NCBI RefSeq assembly: GCF_030413175.1
Contig: NZ_CP129212.1
Location: 6,300,450 to 6,364,449 of the forward strand
Direction: 5' to 3'
DNA length: 64,000 nt
DNA from: Bradyrhizobium roseum
Lineage (GTDB): Bacteria > Pseudomonadota > Alphaproteobacteria > Rhizobiales > Xanthobacteraceae
Positions 44,889 to 53,128 of this stretch are shown here, piece by piece. Each line of letters begins with the position of its first letter. The stretch's first letter is position 1. The notes beneath the pieces were generated by a model that made no database searches, was not told the origin of the DNA, and saw only the letters and a program-made list of their open reading frames with translations. The translations under genes and the position numbers were made by a program.

Positions 44889-46252
44889 TCCGTTTTTCGA
44901 TTGGCGCACAGCGCCTCACGTCCGCCCTGTTTGCCGGCGCCGTGCTGTTGTCGCTGGCAGCGACGCCGTCGTACGCCGCGGCAAAAATCCAGCGGCTGGT
45001 CTCGCCCGGCGGCATCGAGGCGTGGTTCGTGCAGGACGCCACCGTGCCGCTGATCGCGATGGAATATGCCTTCGGCGGCGGCGCCGCCCAGGACCCGGCC
45101 GGCAAGTCCGGCGTCGGCAGCATGGTGGCCGGCCTGCTCGACGAGGGCTCCGGCGATCTCGATTCCAAGACCTTTCACGAGCGCCTTGAGCGACGCGCCA
45201 TCGAGCTGAGCTTCTCCTCGACCCGCGACACCTTCCGCGGTTCACTCCGCATGCTCAAGGACAACAAGGACGAGGCGTTCGACCTGTTGCATCTGGCGCT
45301 GACTTCGCCGCGTTTTGAGGCTACCGATGTCGAACGCATTCGCGCGCAGGTGCTCTCCGGGTTGCGCCGCGAAACGACCAACCCGACCTCGCTGGCAAGC
45401 CGCAAATTCCTGGAACTGGCGTTCGGCGATCATCCCTATGGCCGGCAGTCGAACGGCACGCTGGACAGCGTGCCGAAGATCGACGTCGCCGACATGAAGG
45501 ACTACGTCCGCCGTGTGATCGCCAAGGATACCCTGCGCATCGCCGTGGTCGGCGATGTCGACGCCGACACGCTCGGCAAGCTCCTGGACAAGACATTTGG
45601 TGCGCTGCCGGCCAAGGCCAGCCTGACGCCGGTCGCCGATGTCGAGGCTACCAGTCCGCCGCAGCGTGCCTTTGTGCCGCTCGACGTGCCGCAAACGGTG
45701 GTGACGTTCGGCGGCCCCGGCATTCGCCGCCACGATCCGAATTTCATGGCCGCCTATGTCGTCAATCACATCCTCGGCGGCGGAATGTCGTCGCGGCTCT
45801 ACAAGGAAGTGCGCGAAAAGCGCGGCCTCGCCTATTCGGTCTATGAATCCCTGCTCTGGATGGACCGCTCCGCGCTGTTCATCGGCAACACCGGCACCCG
45901 CGCCGATCGGGCCGGCGAAACCGTCGATGCCGTCGAGAAGGAAATCCGCCGCATCGCCGAGGAAGGCCCGACCCAGGAGGAACTGGACCAGGCAAAATCC
46001 TACCTCAAGGGCTCGCAGATGCTGGCGCTCGATACCTCCTCGAAACTTGCCCAGGCGCTGCTGCAATATCAGCTCGACAAGCTGCCGATCGACTATATCG
46101 AAAAGCGCAACGCGATCGTCGACGCGGTGACGCTCGACGACGCGAAGAAGGCCGCCCAGCGCCTGTGGGGCAAGGGTCTGCTCACCGTGATCGTCGGCCG
46201 CGCCCCGCAGGCCGCCGCCCAGCCGGTGGCAGCGCAGCCGAAGGCGAACTGA
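44885..46252 (+). CDS. M16-family protein, non-catalytic partner
   Basis: About 455 residues with a signal peptide (ALFAGAVLLSLAATPSYA). Where the zinc motif should be, it reads GVGSMVAGLLDEGS, so HxxEH is lost. The C-terminal domain retains GGGMSSRLYKEVREKRGLAY, the Arg/Tyr pair that binds the peptide C-terminus or backbone in M16 non-catalytic subunits. GTG 44885 overlaps the stop of the catalytic gene. The chain ends in an Ala/Pro-rich tail. Confidence 0.93.
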   Translation: MIRFSIGAQRLTSALFAGAVLLSLAATPSYAAAKIQRLVSPGGIEAWFVQDATVPLIAMEYAFGGGAAQDPAGKSGVGSMVAGLLDEGSGDLDSKTFHERLERRAIELSFSSTRDTFRGSLRMLKDNKDEAFDLLHLALTSPRFEATDVERIRAQVLSGLRRETTNPTSLASRKFLELAFGDHPYGRQSNGTLDSVPKIDVADMKDYVRRVIAKDTLRIAVVGDVDADTLGKLLDKTFGALPAKASLTPVADVEATSPPQRAFVPLDVPQTVVTFGGPGIRRHDPNFMAAYVVNHILGGGMSSRLYKEVREKRGLAYSVYESLLWMDRSALFIGNTGTRADRAGETVDAVEKEIRRIAEEGPTQEELDQAKSYLKGSQMLALDTSSKLAQALLQYQLDKLPIDYIEKRNAIVDAVTLDDAKKAAQRLWGKGLLTVIVGRAPQAAAQPVAAQPKAN

Positions 46253-46263
46253 CGGCTATTCCG

Positions 46264-46354
46264 CCGTCATGGCCGGGCTTGTCCCGGCCATCCACGTCTT
46301 TCATGATGCTGTGCTACGAGAACGTGGATGCCCGGGACGAGCCTGGGCATGACG
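46264..46354. repeat. Double-hairpin intergenic repeat between the M16 pair and arfB
   Basis: CATGGCCGGGCTTGTCCCGG and, 40 bases on, GATGCCCGGGACGAGCCTGG; nearly a copy of the unit at 35958-36046. Co-directional neighbours here. Confidence 0.83.
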
Positions 46355-46367
46355 AATTGGTGTTCCC

Positions 46368-46787
46368 ATGCTGCGGGTTTCCCGCGACCTTGCGATCGAC
46401 GAAAATGATATCGAGATCGGCTTCGTCCGTGCCTCCGGCCCGGGCGGGCAGAACGTCAACAAGCTTTCGACCGCGGCCCAGCTCCGCTTCGACACGCGCA
46501 AGATCACGCTGCCGGAGGATGCGGCCCTGCGGCTGAACCGGATTGCCGGCCAGCGCATGACCAAGGAAGGCGTGATCGTGATCCACGCCCAACGCTTTCG
46601 CACCCAGGAGCGCAACCGCGCCGACGCCATCGACCGCCTGCTCGAAATACTGCGCGAAGCCATGGTGCGGCCGATTCCGCGGCGCGCGACCAAGCCGACC
46701 TTCGGCTCCAAGCAGCGGCGGCTAGAAGGCAAGAAGCGCCGCAGCGACGTCAAGGCAAAGCGCAACACGGCGCGGTTCGACGATTAG
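46368..46787 (+). CDS. arfB: Alternative ribosome-rescue factor B
   Basis: 139 residues, class I release-factor-like. The catalytic GGQ is in VRASGPGGQNVNKLSTAAQL, and the C-terminal tail is strongly basic (RRLEGKKRRSDVKAKRNTAR), the form that enters the empty mRNA channel of stalled ribosomes. It lacks codon-recognition domains. It frees peptides from non-stop ribosomes in parallel with tmRNA. Confidence 0.94.
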   Translation: MLRVSRDLAIDENDIEIGFVRASGPGGQNVNKLSTAAQLRFDTRKITLPEDAALRLNRIAGQRMTKEGVIVIHAQRFRTQERNRADAIDRLLEILREAMVRPIPRRATKPTFGSKQRRLEGKKRRSDVKAKRNTARFDD

Positions 46788-46792
46788 AGTTT

Positions 46793-46876
46793 CTAGTCGC
46801 GATCAAGATACTCCCGGATCATCAGCCGCGCGCGGTGAATCCGCGCCTTGACGCTTTCGCGCGTCAGACCGAGTGA
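46793..46876 (-). pseudogene. C-terminal remnant of a sigma-70-type (ECF) sigma factor gene
   Basis: On the minus strand, SLGLTRESVKARIHRARLMI, then REYLDRD and a stop, is the recognition-helix end of sigma region 4. Homology stops abruptly at the Ser codon; upstream codons (RWC and beyond) do not continue region 4, and no region 2 is present in the next kilobase. So only about 28 codons survive, next to the arfB stop. Probably a deletion relic. Confidence 0.75.
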
Positions 46877-46944
46877 ACACCAGCGTTTTTCCCCGATAGA
46901 GCCGTCCCGCCGCCCTTTCGGTTCGCGGACACGTGACCAAAACG

Positions 46945-46980
46945 CAAAAAAACCCCGGCCGCCGATTGCGACCGGAGTTC
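46945..46980 (-). terminator. Intrinsic terminator downstream of the small exported gene
   Basis: On the minus strand, CTCCGGTCGC pairs with GGCGGCCGGGG (two G-T wobbles) around a short AATC loop, followed by TTTTTTT. It ends about 50 bases after the stop at 47031 and reads away from that gene. Confidence 0.8.
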
Positions 46981-47030
46981 TGTGTGGAGAGCCACCCGTT
47001 GGAGGAAAACGGGCTTCCTCCAGACGGTGC

Positions 47031-47303
47031 TTATCGGCCGGATACCGGCGGGGTCGTGGTCGTACCCTTCGCGCCGCTGCCGGTGCCGACGGTGGTCTTC
47101 GCGCCGGGCTTGGCGCCCGCGGCCTTGGTGCCGCCAGCCGGCGCATCGGCGTCCATGCTGCCGGCCGCGCCGCCTTGCATCTGCGTCTTGCCCATTGCAC
47201 CGCCGCGGGCCGGCGCGTCGGATGAGGCGCCTTGCGCCAGCACCGGACCGGCAAGCAGCGCCAAGATTGCAACCGCGATCGCCGAGGTGTTCACTAGCTT
47301 CAT
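47031..47303 (-). CDS. Small exported Ala/Gly/Thr-rich protein
   Basis: 90 residues. Clear signal peptide (TSAIAVAILALLAGPVLAQG, cleavage after LAQ or VLA), then a low-complexity mature chain rich in Gly, Ala, Lys and Thr, with GGAMGKTQMQGGAAG in the middle. No domain recognised. Gene status is supported by the signal peptide, GATTTCG/AGGAG leader sequence and the terminator downstream. Confidence 0.7.
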   Translation of the reverse strand: MKLVNTSAIAVAILALLAGPVLAQGASSDAPARGGAMGKTQMQGGAAGSMDADAPAGGTKAAGAKPGAKTTVGTGSGAKGTTTTPPVSGR

Positions 47304-47627
47304 CGAAATCTCCTAATTGCTGGCGACAAGCGCTCGGTTACTCCAGCCGTTCGCTCCGAGCATGCTCATCGCCGGATCACTCATTCGCGAACGGCACGCG
47401 CCATGCAAGCCGCGCCATGTGGTGATCGTGCAGGGATTTCGGGGTCATTTTGCGAATCCTTGGCCATCGACCCACCGCATATGCGGCGACGGGAACTTCG
47501 CGTCTGCGAACTGAAGTTGGAAGCTTCGATCGGAAGCGCGCTGCTTTTGTCGTGCGGTGAAACAGCCCGCTACTACCACAGCAGATTTTTCGCGACCTAC
47601 AGTCTGTGCACGCCGATGGTGGAGCAC
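47304..47627. other. 324-base divergent region before the cytochrome c operon
   Basis: Open frames continue upstream from the cytochrome c gene but have poor codon use and no ribosome site. No repeat or conserved site was recognised. It must hold the promoters of the small exported gene (leftward) and the redox operon (rightward). Confidence 0.5.
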
Positions 47628-48029
47628 ATGACGAAACTGCGCGCGCTAGGGGCAATCGGACTTGGATTTTGCATCGCACAGCCTGTCGTGACGATGGCCG
47701 TCGCACAGATACCGTTACCGTCAGCCAAGCCAGCGGACGGGTCGACACTGTTCAAGCAGCAATGCGCAACGTGCCATACCACCAACCTGTCCGATCCGGG
47801 TCGCCAGGGACCATCGCTGTTCAAGATCGTCGGCAGGCCGGCAGGCAAGGCCGACGGCTTCCGCTATTCAGCCGGCTTCACCGAGGCCAGCTTCGCCTGG
47901 GACGACGCCAGGCTGGATGCCTATCTCACCAATCCGCAATCGGTAATCCCGGGCTCCAACATGGCCTACCGCCAGGCCAAGGCAGAAACCCGCGCCGCCA
48001 TCATCGCTTACCTGAAGGAGCTGAACTGA
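47628..48029 (+). CDS. Exported class I c-type cytochrome
   Basis: 133 residues with a signal peptide (LGAIGLGFCIAQPVVTMAVA). One heme site CATCHT and a Met ligand in PGSNMAYRQA; GPSLFKIVGRPAGKADGFRY and AYLTNPQSVIPG are typical of mitochondrial-type cytochrome c. ATG 47628 follows GGAG. It is the first gene of a four-gene run with a VOC protein, a subunit-3 protein and a GMC flavoprotein, and is the natural electron acceptor for that dehydrogenase. Confidence 0.92.
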   Translation: MTKLRALGAIGLGFCIAQPVVTMAVAQIPLPSAKPADGSTLFKQQCATCHTTNLSDPGRQGPSLFKIVGRPAGKADGFRYSAGFTEASFAWDDARLDAYLTNPQSVIPGSNMAYRQAKAETRAAIIAYLKELN

Positions 48030-48425
48030 ATGGCAAAGCCTGTTCATTCGATGATCCGCGTATTCGACGAGGCGAAGTCGCTCGACTTCTACGCACGCGC
48101 GTTCGGGCTCGAGGTCGCCGATCATCTCAAGTTTGCGGATTTCGCGCTGATCTACCTGCGTCACCCCTCCTCGCCGTTCGAGGTCGAACTGACCGTCAAT
48201 TACGATCGCAAGGAGCCCTATGCGCTCGGTGACGGCTACGGCCACCTCGCCGTCGTCGTCGACGACCTCGACGCCGAACATGCGCGGTTCGAGCGCGAAC
48301 GGCTGTCGCCCGGGCCGCTGCGCGACTTCAAGCATGATGGCAGGACGCTGGCGCGCTTCTTCTTCGTCAGCGACCCCGACGGCTACAAAATCGAGGTTAT
48401 CCAGCGCGGTGGACGGTTCGGTTGA
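48030..48425 (+). CDS. VOC/glyoxalase I-fold protein
   Basis: 131 residues, two beta-alpha-beta-beta-beta modules. The four metal-ligand positions of glyoxalase I are filled: His in KPVHSMIRV, Glu in PFEVELTVN, His in GYGHLAVVV and Glu in YKIEVIQRG. Lactoylglutathione lyase activity is possible, on methylglyoxal-glutathione hemithioacetal. It starts on the base after the cytochrome c stop, so it is translated with that operon. A signal peptide is absent, in contrast to its neighbours. Confidence 0.87.
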   Translation: MAKPVHSMIRVFDEAKSLDFYARAFGLEVADHLKFADFALIYLRHPSSPFEVELTVNYDRKEPYALGDGYGHLAVVVDDLDAEHARFERERLSPGPLRDFKHDGRTLARFFFVSDPDGYKIEVIQRGGRFG

Positions 48426-48458
48426 TCGCAATCAACAAGCCATTGAGGGAGGACATCC

Positions 48459-49007
48459 ATGAGAGAAGTCGATCGTCGGAGCAAATACGACCGCCGCGTT
48501 TTTCTGAAGGGCGCGGCCACGGCGGTGCCCGCCACGGCCATTGCAGCCAGCGCGGGATTGAGCATCAGCGACGCCTGGGCCAATGACGCCACCGCGCTGA
48601 CGCCGGCGACACTCAAGACGCTGGTCAAGGTCGCCCGCGATATCTATCCGCACGATTTCCTGGGCGACAGCTACTACATTACCGCGATCAAGCCGTGGGA
48701 CGGCAAGGCGGCGAAAGACCCGGCCACCAAGGCGCTGATCTCGAACGGCGTCGCGCGCCTCGATCAGGAAGCCAATGAGCGCCACAAGGTGCCCTACGCG
48801 CAGGTGCCGTGGGAAACCGACAGGGTGGCGCTGCTGCAGCGCATCGAGCAATCCGATTTCTTCCAGAAGGTCCGCGGTGACCTCGTCGTCTCCCTTTATA
48901 ACCAGAAGGAGCTCTGGCCGAAGTTCGGCTACGAGGGCTCCTCTGCCGAGCACGGCGGCTATATCAAGCGCGGTTTCGCCGACATCGACTGGCTCCCGAA
49001 GGCTTGA
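48459..49007 (+). CDS. Tat-exported gluconate 2-dehydrogenase subunit 3-family protein
   Basis: 182 residues. Twin-arginine signal YDRRVFLKGAATAVPATAIA; the mature part has LVKVARDIYPHDFLGDSYYI, typical of the gluconate dehydrogenase gamma subunit family, which helps fold and export the flavoprotein. Strong ribosome site (GAGGGAGGAC). The flavoprotein gene follows 38 bases downstream and itself lacks a signal, so it may be carried out by this partner. Confidence 0.88.
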   Translation: MREVDRRSKYDRRVFLKGAATAVPATAIAASAGLSISDAWANDATALTPATLKTLVKVARDIYPHDFLGDSYYITAIKPWDGKAAKDPATKALISNGVARLDQEANERHKVPYAQVPWETDRVALLQRIEQSDFFQKVRGDLVVSLYNQKELWPKFGYEGSSAEHGGYIKRGFADIDWLPKA

Positions 49008-49045
49008 ACAGCCGCGGTCAACGAACAGCAGGGGAGGAAATCAAC

Positions 49046-50614
49046 ATGGCAAAATTCGATCTGAACGACAGCGGCGTGGTCGTAATCATCGGCTCCGGCG
49101 CCGGCGGCGGAACGCTCGGCAACGAACTGGCGCAGAAGGGCGTCAAGGTCGTGATCCTGGAGGCCGGGTCGCGCATCGAACTGCAGGACTTCGTCAACGA
49201 TGAATGGGAGAGCTTTACCCAGCTCGCCTGGTCCGACATGCGAACGACCTCGGGAAGCTGGCGCGTCGCCAAGGATTTCCCGAATCTTCCAGCCTGGATC
49301 GTCAAGGCGGTCGGCGGCTCGACCACGCATTGGGCCGGCGCTTCGCTGCGCTTTGAAGAGCACGAGTTCAAGGACAAGACCACCTACGGCAACATCCCCG
49401 GCGCTAATCTCCTGGATTGGCCGATCACGCTCGCCGAACTGGAGCCGTGGTACGCCAAGGCCGAAGACAAGATGGGCGTCACCCGCACCAACGGCATCGC
49501 GGGCCTGCCCGGCAACAACAATTTCAAGGTGCTCGAAGCCGGCGCGAAGAAGCTCGGCTACAAGACCGTGCACACCGGCAACATGGCGATCAACAGCGCG
49601 CCACGCGACGGGCGCGGGGCCTGCCAGCAGATCGGCTTCTGCTTCCAGGGCTGCAAGTCGGGCGCGAAATGGTCGACGCTCTATACGGAGATCCCCAAGG
49701 GCGAGGCGACCGGCAATCTCGAGGTGCGCCCCAACAGCATGGCGATCAAGATCGAGCATGACGCATCCGGCAAGGTCACGGGCGTGGTCTATGCCGACGA
49801 GAACGGCGCGATGCAGCGCCAGAGGGCGCGCGTGGTGGCGGTCGCCGGCAATTCAATCGAAAGCCCGCGGCTGTTGCTCAACAGTGCCTCGAACCACTTC
49901 CCCGACGGCCTCGCCAACTCGTCCGGCCAGGTCGGCCGCAACTATATGCGACACATGACCGGCAGCGTCTATGCAGCGTTCGAGAAATCCGTGCACATGT
50001 ACCGCGGCACCACCATGGCCGGCATTATCCGCGACGAGGCCAGGCACGACCCCAAGCGCGGCTTCGCCGGCGGCTACGAGATGGAGACGCTGTCGATCGG
50101 CGTGCCCTTCATGGCGGCGTTCCTCAACCCCGGCGGATGGGGACGCTCCTTCAGCTCAGCGATGGAGTCCTATCCGCGCATGGCGGGCATGTGGCTGGTC
50201 GGCGAGGACATGCCGCAGGAAACCAACCGCATCACGCTAGATCCAAAGGCCAAGGACAAGTTCGGCATGCCGGTGGCGAGCGTGCATTTCGACGATCATC
50301 CCAACGACGTCGCGATGCGCAACCACGCCTACAAGCAAGGCACTGCCGTCTACGAGGCCGTCGGCGCCACCGTGACCTATCCGACCCCGCCCTATCCGAG
50401 CACGCATAATCTCGGCACCAACCGGATGAGCGAGAAGCCGAAAGACGGCGTCGTCAACAAGTTCGGACAGGCCCATGACGTCAAGAACCTGTTCGTCTCC
50501 GACGGCAGCCAGTTCACGACCGGCGCCGCCTGCAATCCGACGCTGACGATCGTCGCCCTGGCGATGCGGCAGGCGGACCATATTGCGGGGGCGATGCAGC
50601 GGAAGGACATCTAG
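49046..50614 (+). CDS. GMC-family FAD-dependent oxidoreductase
   Basis: 522 residues. FAD-binding VVVIIGSGAGGGTLGNELA near residue 10, VGGSTTHWAGASLRF, a Cys-bearing GACQQIGFCFQGCKSGAKWS region, and the C-terminal GMC signature with the catalytic His in STHNLGTNRMSE and NPTLTIVALAMRQADHI. Together with the cytochrome c and subunit-3 genes this gives a periplasmic sugar- or alcohol-oxidising dehydrogenase like gluconate 2-dehydrogenase; the substrate is not known. Good ribosome site GGGGAGGAAA. Ends with an intrinsic terminator. Confidence 0.92.
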   Translation: MAKFDLNDSGVVVIIGSGAGGGTLGNELAQKGVKVVILEAGSRIELQDFVNDEWESFTQLAWSDMRTTSGSWRVAKDFPNLPAWIVKAVGGSTTHWAGASLRFEEHEFKDKTTYGNIPGANLLDWPITLAELEPWYAKAEDKMGVTRTNGIAGLPGNNNFKVLEAGAKKLGYKTVHTGNMAINSAPRDGRGACQQIGFCFQGCKSGAKWSTLYTEIPKGEATGNLEVRPNSMAIKIEHDASGKVTGVVYADENGAMQRQRARVVAVAGNSIESPRLLLNSASNHFPDGLANSSGQVGRNYMRHMTGSVYAAFEKSVHMYRGTTMAGIIRDEARHDPKRGFAGGYEMETLSIGVPFMAAFLNPGGWGRSFSSAMESYPRMAGMWLVGEDMPQETNRITLDPKAKDKFGMPVASVHFDDHPNDVAMRNHAYKQGTAVYEAVGATVTYPTPPYPSTHNLGTNRMSEKPKDGVVNKFGQAHDVKNLFVSDGSQFTTGAACNPTLTIVALAMRQADHIAGAMQRKDI

Positions 50615-50628
50615 ATCGAAAAATTGGA

Positions 50629-50662
50629 AGCGGCCCGGTCCGATATCGGCCGGGCCGTTTTT
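50629..50662 (+). terminator. Intrinsic terminator of the redox operon
   Basis: CGGCCCGG (50631-50638), a loop, CCGGGCCG (50650-50657) then TTTTT. Lies 15 bases after the GMC stop, before the convergent RHH gene, which it may also serve. Confidence 0.88.
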
Positions 50663-50679
50663 CGTCGATCGTGTGGAAC

Positions 50680-50997
50680 TTATTCGGCTGCGTCGAGCAT
50701 CGCGGGGCGACCGCCGCGGAATTCCGCAACAGCGGCCGCACTCTTGGCCCGATAGATCATGCAGGAACAACGCAGCAGTGACGCGAAATTCCTGACCTCG
50801 CCGTGATGGTCGAGCACTTCGTCATGCAGCGTGGTGAGGAACTTGGCGAGGCTCATCCCCTCCTTCGCCGCGATTTCCTCCAGCGTATCCCAGAATGACA
50901 TTTCCAGCCGGATCGAGGTGCAATGGCCGCCTATCCGCAGCGATCGCGTCTGCGATTCATAGTCGCGTTGGGGCTGGTGCGCGAACAGACTGCACAT
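50680..50997 (-). CDS. Ribbon-helix-helix protein (RHH_4 family)
   Basis: 105 residues. Family pattern: RSLRIGGHCTSIRLEMSFWD (beta strand and first helix), LEEIAAKEGMSLAKFLTTLH and DEVLDHHGEVRNFASLLRCS. Such proteins are putative DNA-binding regulators common in Rhizobiales; targets are unknown. The AT-rich block upstream (51010-51045) is its probable promoter. Confidence 0.88.
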   Translation of the reverse strand: MCSLFAHQPQRDYESQTRSLRIGGHCTSIRLEMSFWDTLEEIAAKEGMSLAKFLTTLHDEVLDHHGEVRNFASLLRCSCMIYRAKSAAAVAEFRGGRPAMLDAAE

Positions 50998-51239
50998 GGC
51001 GTTCCTCCGGGCAGATTATAATTTTTCTAAACGATATACCGGCCCTCACGACCCCACAATCCCAAGTTCGATCGATGCGATCCTAACGCAGGGCGCTCCA
51101 TCGGAGCCGAACCTCAGCATCTTCAATGCGATAGTCCGGTTTCATCCCCAGCCGGTCACGGCTTCGCCTTCTTCCCATGCATTTGCCGGCTCGGCCGCCT
51201 ACAATACCTTTCCAGCCCTCGAATCGACGTTTCCGCCCC

Positions 51240-53051
51240 ATGCCCGTCCGCCAGCTTCCCGAACAGGTCGTCAACCGCATCGCCGCCGGCGAAGTGGTCG
51301 AACGTCCCGCGAGCGTCGTGAAGGAGCTGGTAGAGAACGCCATCGACGCCGGCGCCAGCCGCGTCGACATTTTTACCGATGGCGGTGGAAGGCGGCGGAT
51401 CGGCATCACCGACGACGGCAGCGGCATGACGCATGCCGATCTCGCGCTGGCCGTCGATCGCCACGCCACGTCCAAGCTCGACGACGAGGATCTGCTGCAC
51501 ATCCGCACGCTTGGATTCCGCGGCGAGGCGCTGCCCTCGATCGGCGCGGTGGCGAAGCTCGGCATCACCACGCGGCATCGCAGCGAGCCGCATGCCTGGT
51601 CACTGTCGGTCGAAGGCGGAGAGAAATCGCCGATCATGCCGGCGGCGCTCTCGCAGGGCACCCGCGTCGAGGTCAGCGATCTCTTTTACGCGACGCCGGC
51701 ACGGTTGAAATTCCTCAAGACCGATCGCACCGAGGCCGAAGCGATCCGCGAAGTGGTACGGCGGCTGGCGATGGCGCGGCCCGACATCGCCTTCACATTG
51801 GCCGGCGAGGAACGCGCGCCGGTGACCTGGGCCGCCGCGCTGCCCGGCGCGGCCGGCCGGCTGACGCGGCTTGGCGATATCCTGGGCAGCGATTTTCGTT
51901 CCAGCGCCATTGAAGTGCGCGCCGAGCGCGAGGGCGTCGTGGTCGAAGGCTTTGCCGCGGCGCCATCACTGACGCGGGCGAACGCGCTCGGACAGTATCT
52001 GTTCGTCAACGGCCGCCCGGTGCGCGACAAGCTGATCCTCGGCGCGGTACGCGCGGCCTATTCGGATTACCTGCCGCGTGACCGTCATCCCGTGGTGGCG
52101 CTGTTCGTGACGCTGGAGCCGCAGGAGGTCGACGCCAATGTGCACCCGGCCAAGACCGAGGTGCGGTTTCGCAACGCGGGCCTCGTCCGCGCCCTGATCG
52201 TGCACGCGCTGAAGGAAGGCCTCGCCCGCGAGGGCAGGCGCACCGCCGCCAATACCGACGGCGCGGCGCTGTCAGCGTTTCGCCCGTCGTTTGCGCCGCG
52301 CCCAACCAATTGGGACTGGCGCAGCTCGCCTTCCTATCCGGTCAATTCAGCACCTTCGTTCGGCGGCGCGATGGCGTCGGCCCTCGCGGAAGCCGGACAG
52401 GCCGCGTTCGATGTTGGTACACCGACCGCCGACGTGCGCTTCGAGGCGCAGCCCGCACCCGATATGCTCGACCGCCCGCTCGGCGCGGCGCGCACGCAGA
52501 TCCACGAGACCTATATCGTGTCGCAGACCCGCGACGGGTTAATCGTCGTGGACCAGCACGCCGCGCATGAGCGCATCGTCTATGAGCGGCTGAAGGCCTC
52601 GCTGGCGAAGAACGGCGTACAGCGGCAGATCCTGCTGATTCCCGAAATTGTCGAGCTTGACGAGGCGACCGTCGAAAAACTGCTGGATCGCGCCGAGGAG
52701 CTGGCATCGTTCGGCCTGGCGATCGATTCCTTCGGCCCCGGTGCGGTGGCCGTGCGCGAAACGCCGTCGTTGCTCGGCAAGGCCAACGCGGCGGGACTTC
52801 TCCGCGATCTCGCCGAACACATGAGCGAATGGGACGAGGCGCTGCCGCTGGAACGGCGTTTGATGCATGTCGCCGCCACCATGGCCTGCCACGGCTCGGT
52901 CCGCGCCGGCCGCCGCCTCAAGCCGGAAGAGATGAATGCGCTGCTGCGCGAGATGGAAGACACGCCGAACTCCGGCCAGTGCAACCACGGCCGGCCGACC
53001 TATGTGGAATTGAAGCTGAGCGATATCGAGAAGCTGTTCGGGAGACGATAG
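51240..53051 (+). CDS. mutL: DNA mismatch repair protein MutL, endonuclease type
   Basis: 603 residues. N-terminal GHKL ATPase with VVKELVENAIDAGASRVDIF, DDGSGM and TLGFRGEALPSIG; middle KTEVRFRNAGLV; C-terminal dimerisation domain carrying DQHAAHERIVYE, exactly the DQHA(x)2E(x)4E nicking-site motif, plus QCNHGRPTYVEL. This fits MutH-less mismatch repair, where MutL itself nicks the daughter strand. Start ATG 51240 as usual for the family. Converges on rsmD. Confidence 0.96.
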   Translation: MPVRQLPEQVVNRIAAGEVVERPASVVKELVENAIDAGASRVDIFTDGGGRRRIGITDDGSGMTHADLALAVDRHATSKLDDEDLLHIRTLGFRGEALPSIGAVAKLGITTRHRSEPHAWSLSVEGGEKSPIMPAALSQGTRVEVSDLFYATPARLKFLKTDRTEAEAIREVVRRLAMARPDIAFTLAGEERAPVTWAAALPGAAGRLTRLGDILGSDFRSSAIEVRAEREGVVVEGFAAAPSLTRANALGQYLFVNGRPVRDKLILGAVRAAYSDYLPRDRHPVVALFVTLEPQEVDANVHPAKTEVRFRNAGLVRALIVHALKEGLAREGRRTAANTDGAALSAFRPSFAPRPTNWDWRSSPSYPVNSAPSFGGAMASALAEAGQAAFDVGTPTADVRFEAQPAPDMLDRPLGAARTQIHETYIVSQTRDGLIVVDQHAAHERIVYERLKASLAKNGVQRQILLIPEIVELDEATVEKLLDRAEELASFGLAIDSFGPGAVAVRETPSLLGKANAAGLLRDLAEHMSEWDEALPLERRLMHVAATMACHGSVRAGRRLKPEEMNALLREMEDTPNSGQCNHGRPTYVELKLSDIEKLFGRR

Positions 53052-53075
53052 GCACAGCACTTCCACACATTCAAC

Positions 53076-53106
53076 TGTCATCGCCCGGCTTGACCGGGCG
53101 ATGACA
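53076..53106. repeat. Single hairpin, half unit of the double-hairpin repeat
   Basis: GTCATCGCCCGG, CTTGA, CCGGGCGATGAC: a perfect 12-base stem. It matches one arm of the repeat at 12750 and lies between the convergent mutL and rsmD. Confidence 0.75.
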
Positions 53107-53128
53107 AGCATAATTGTGGGGGCAGCGG

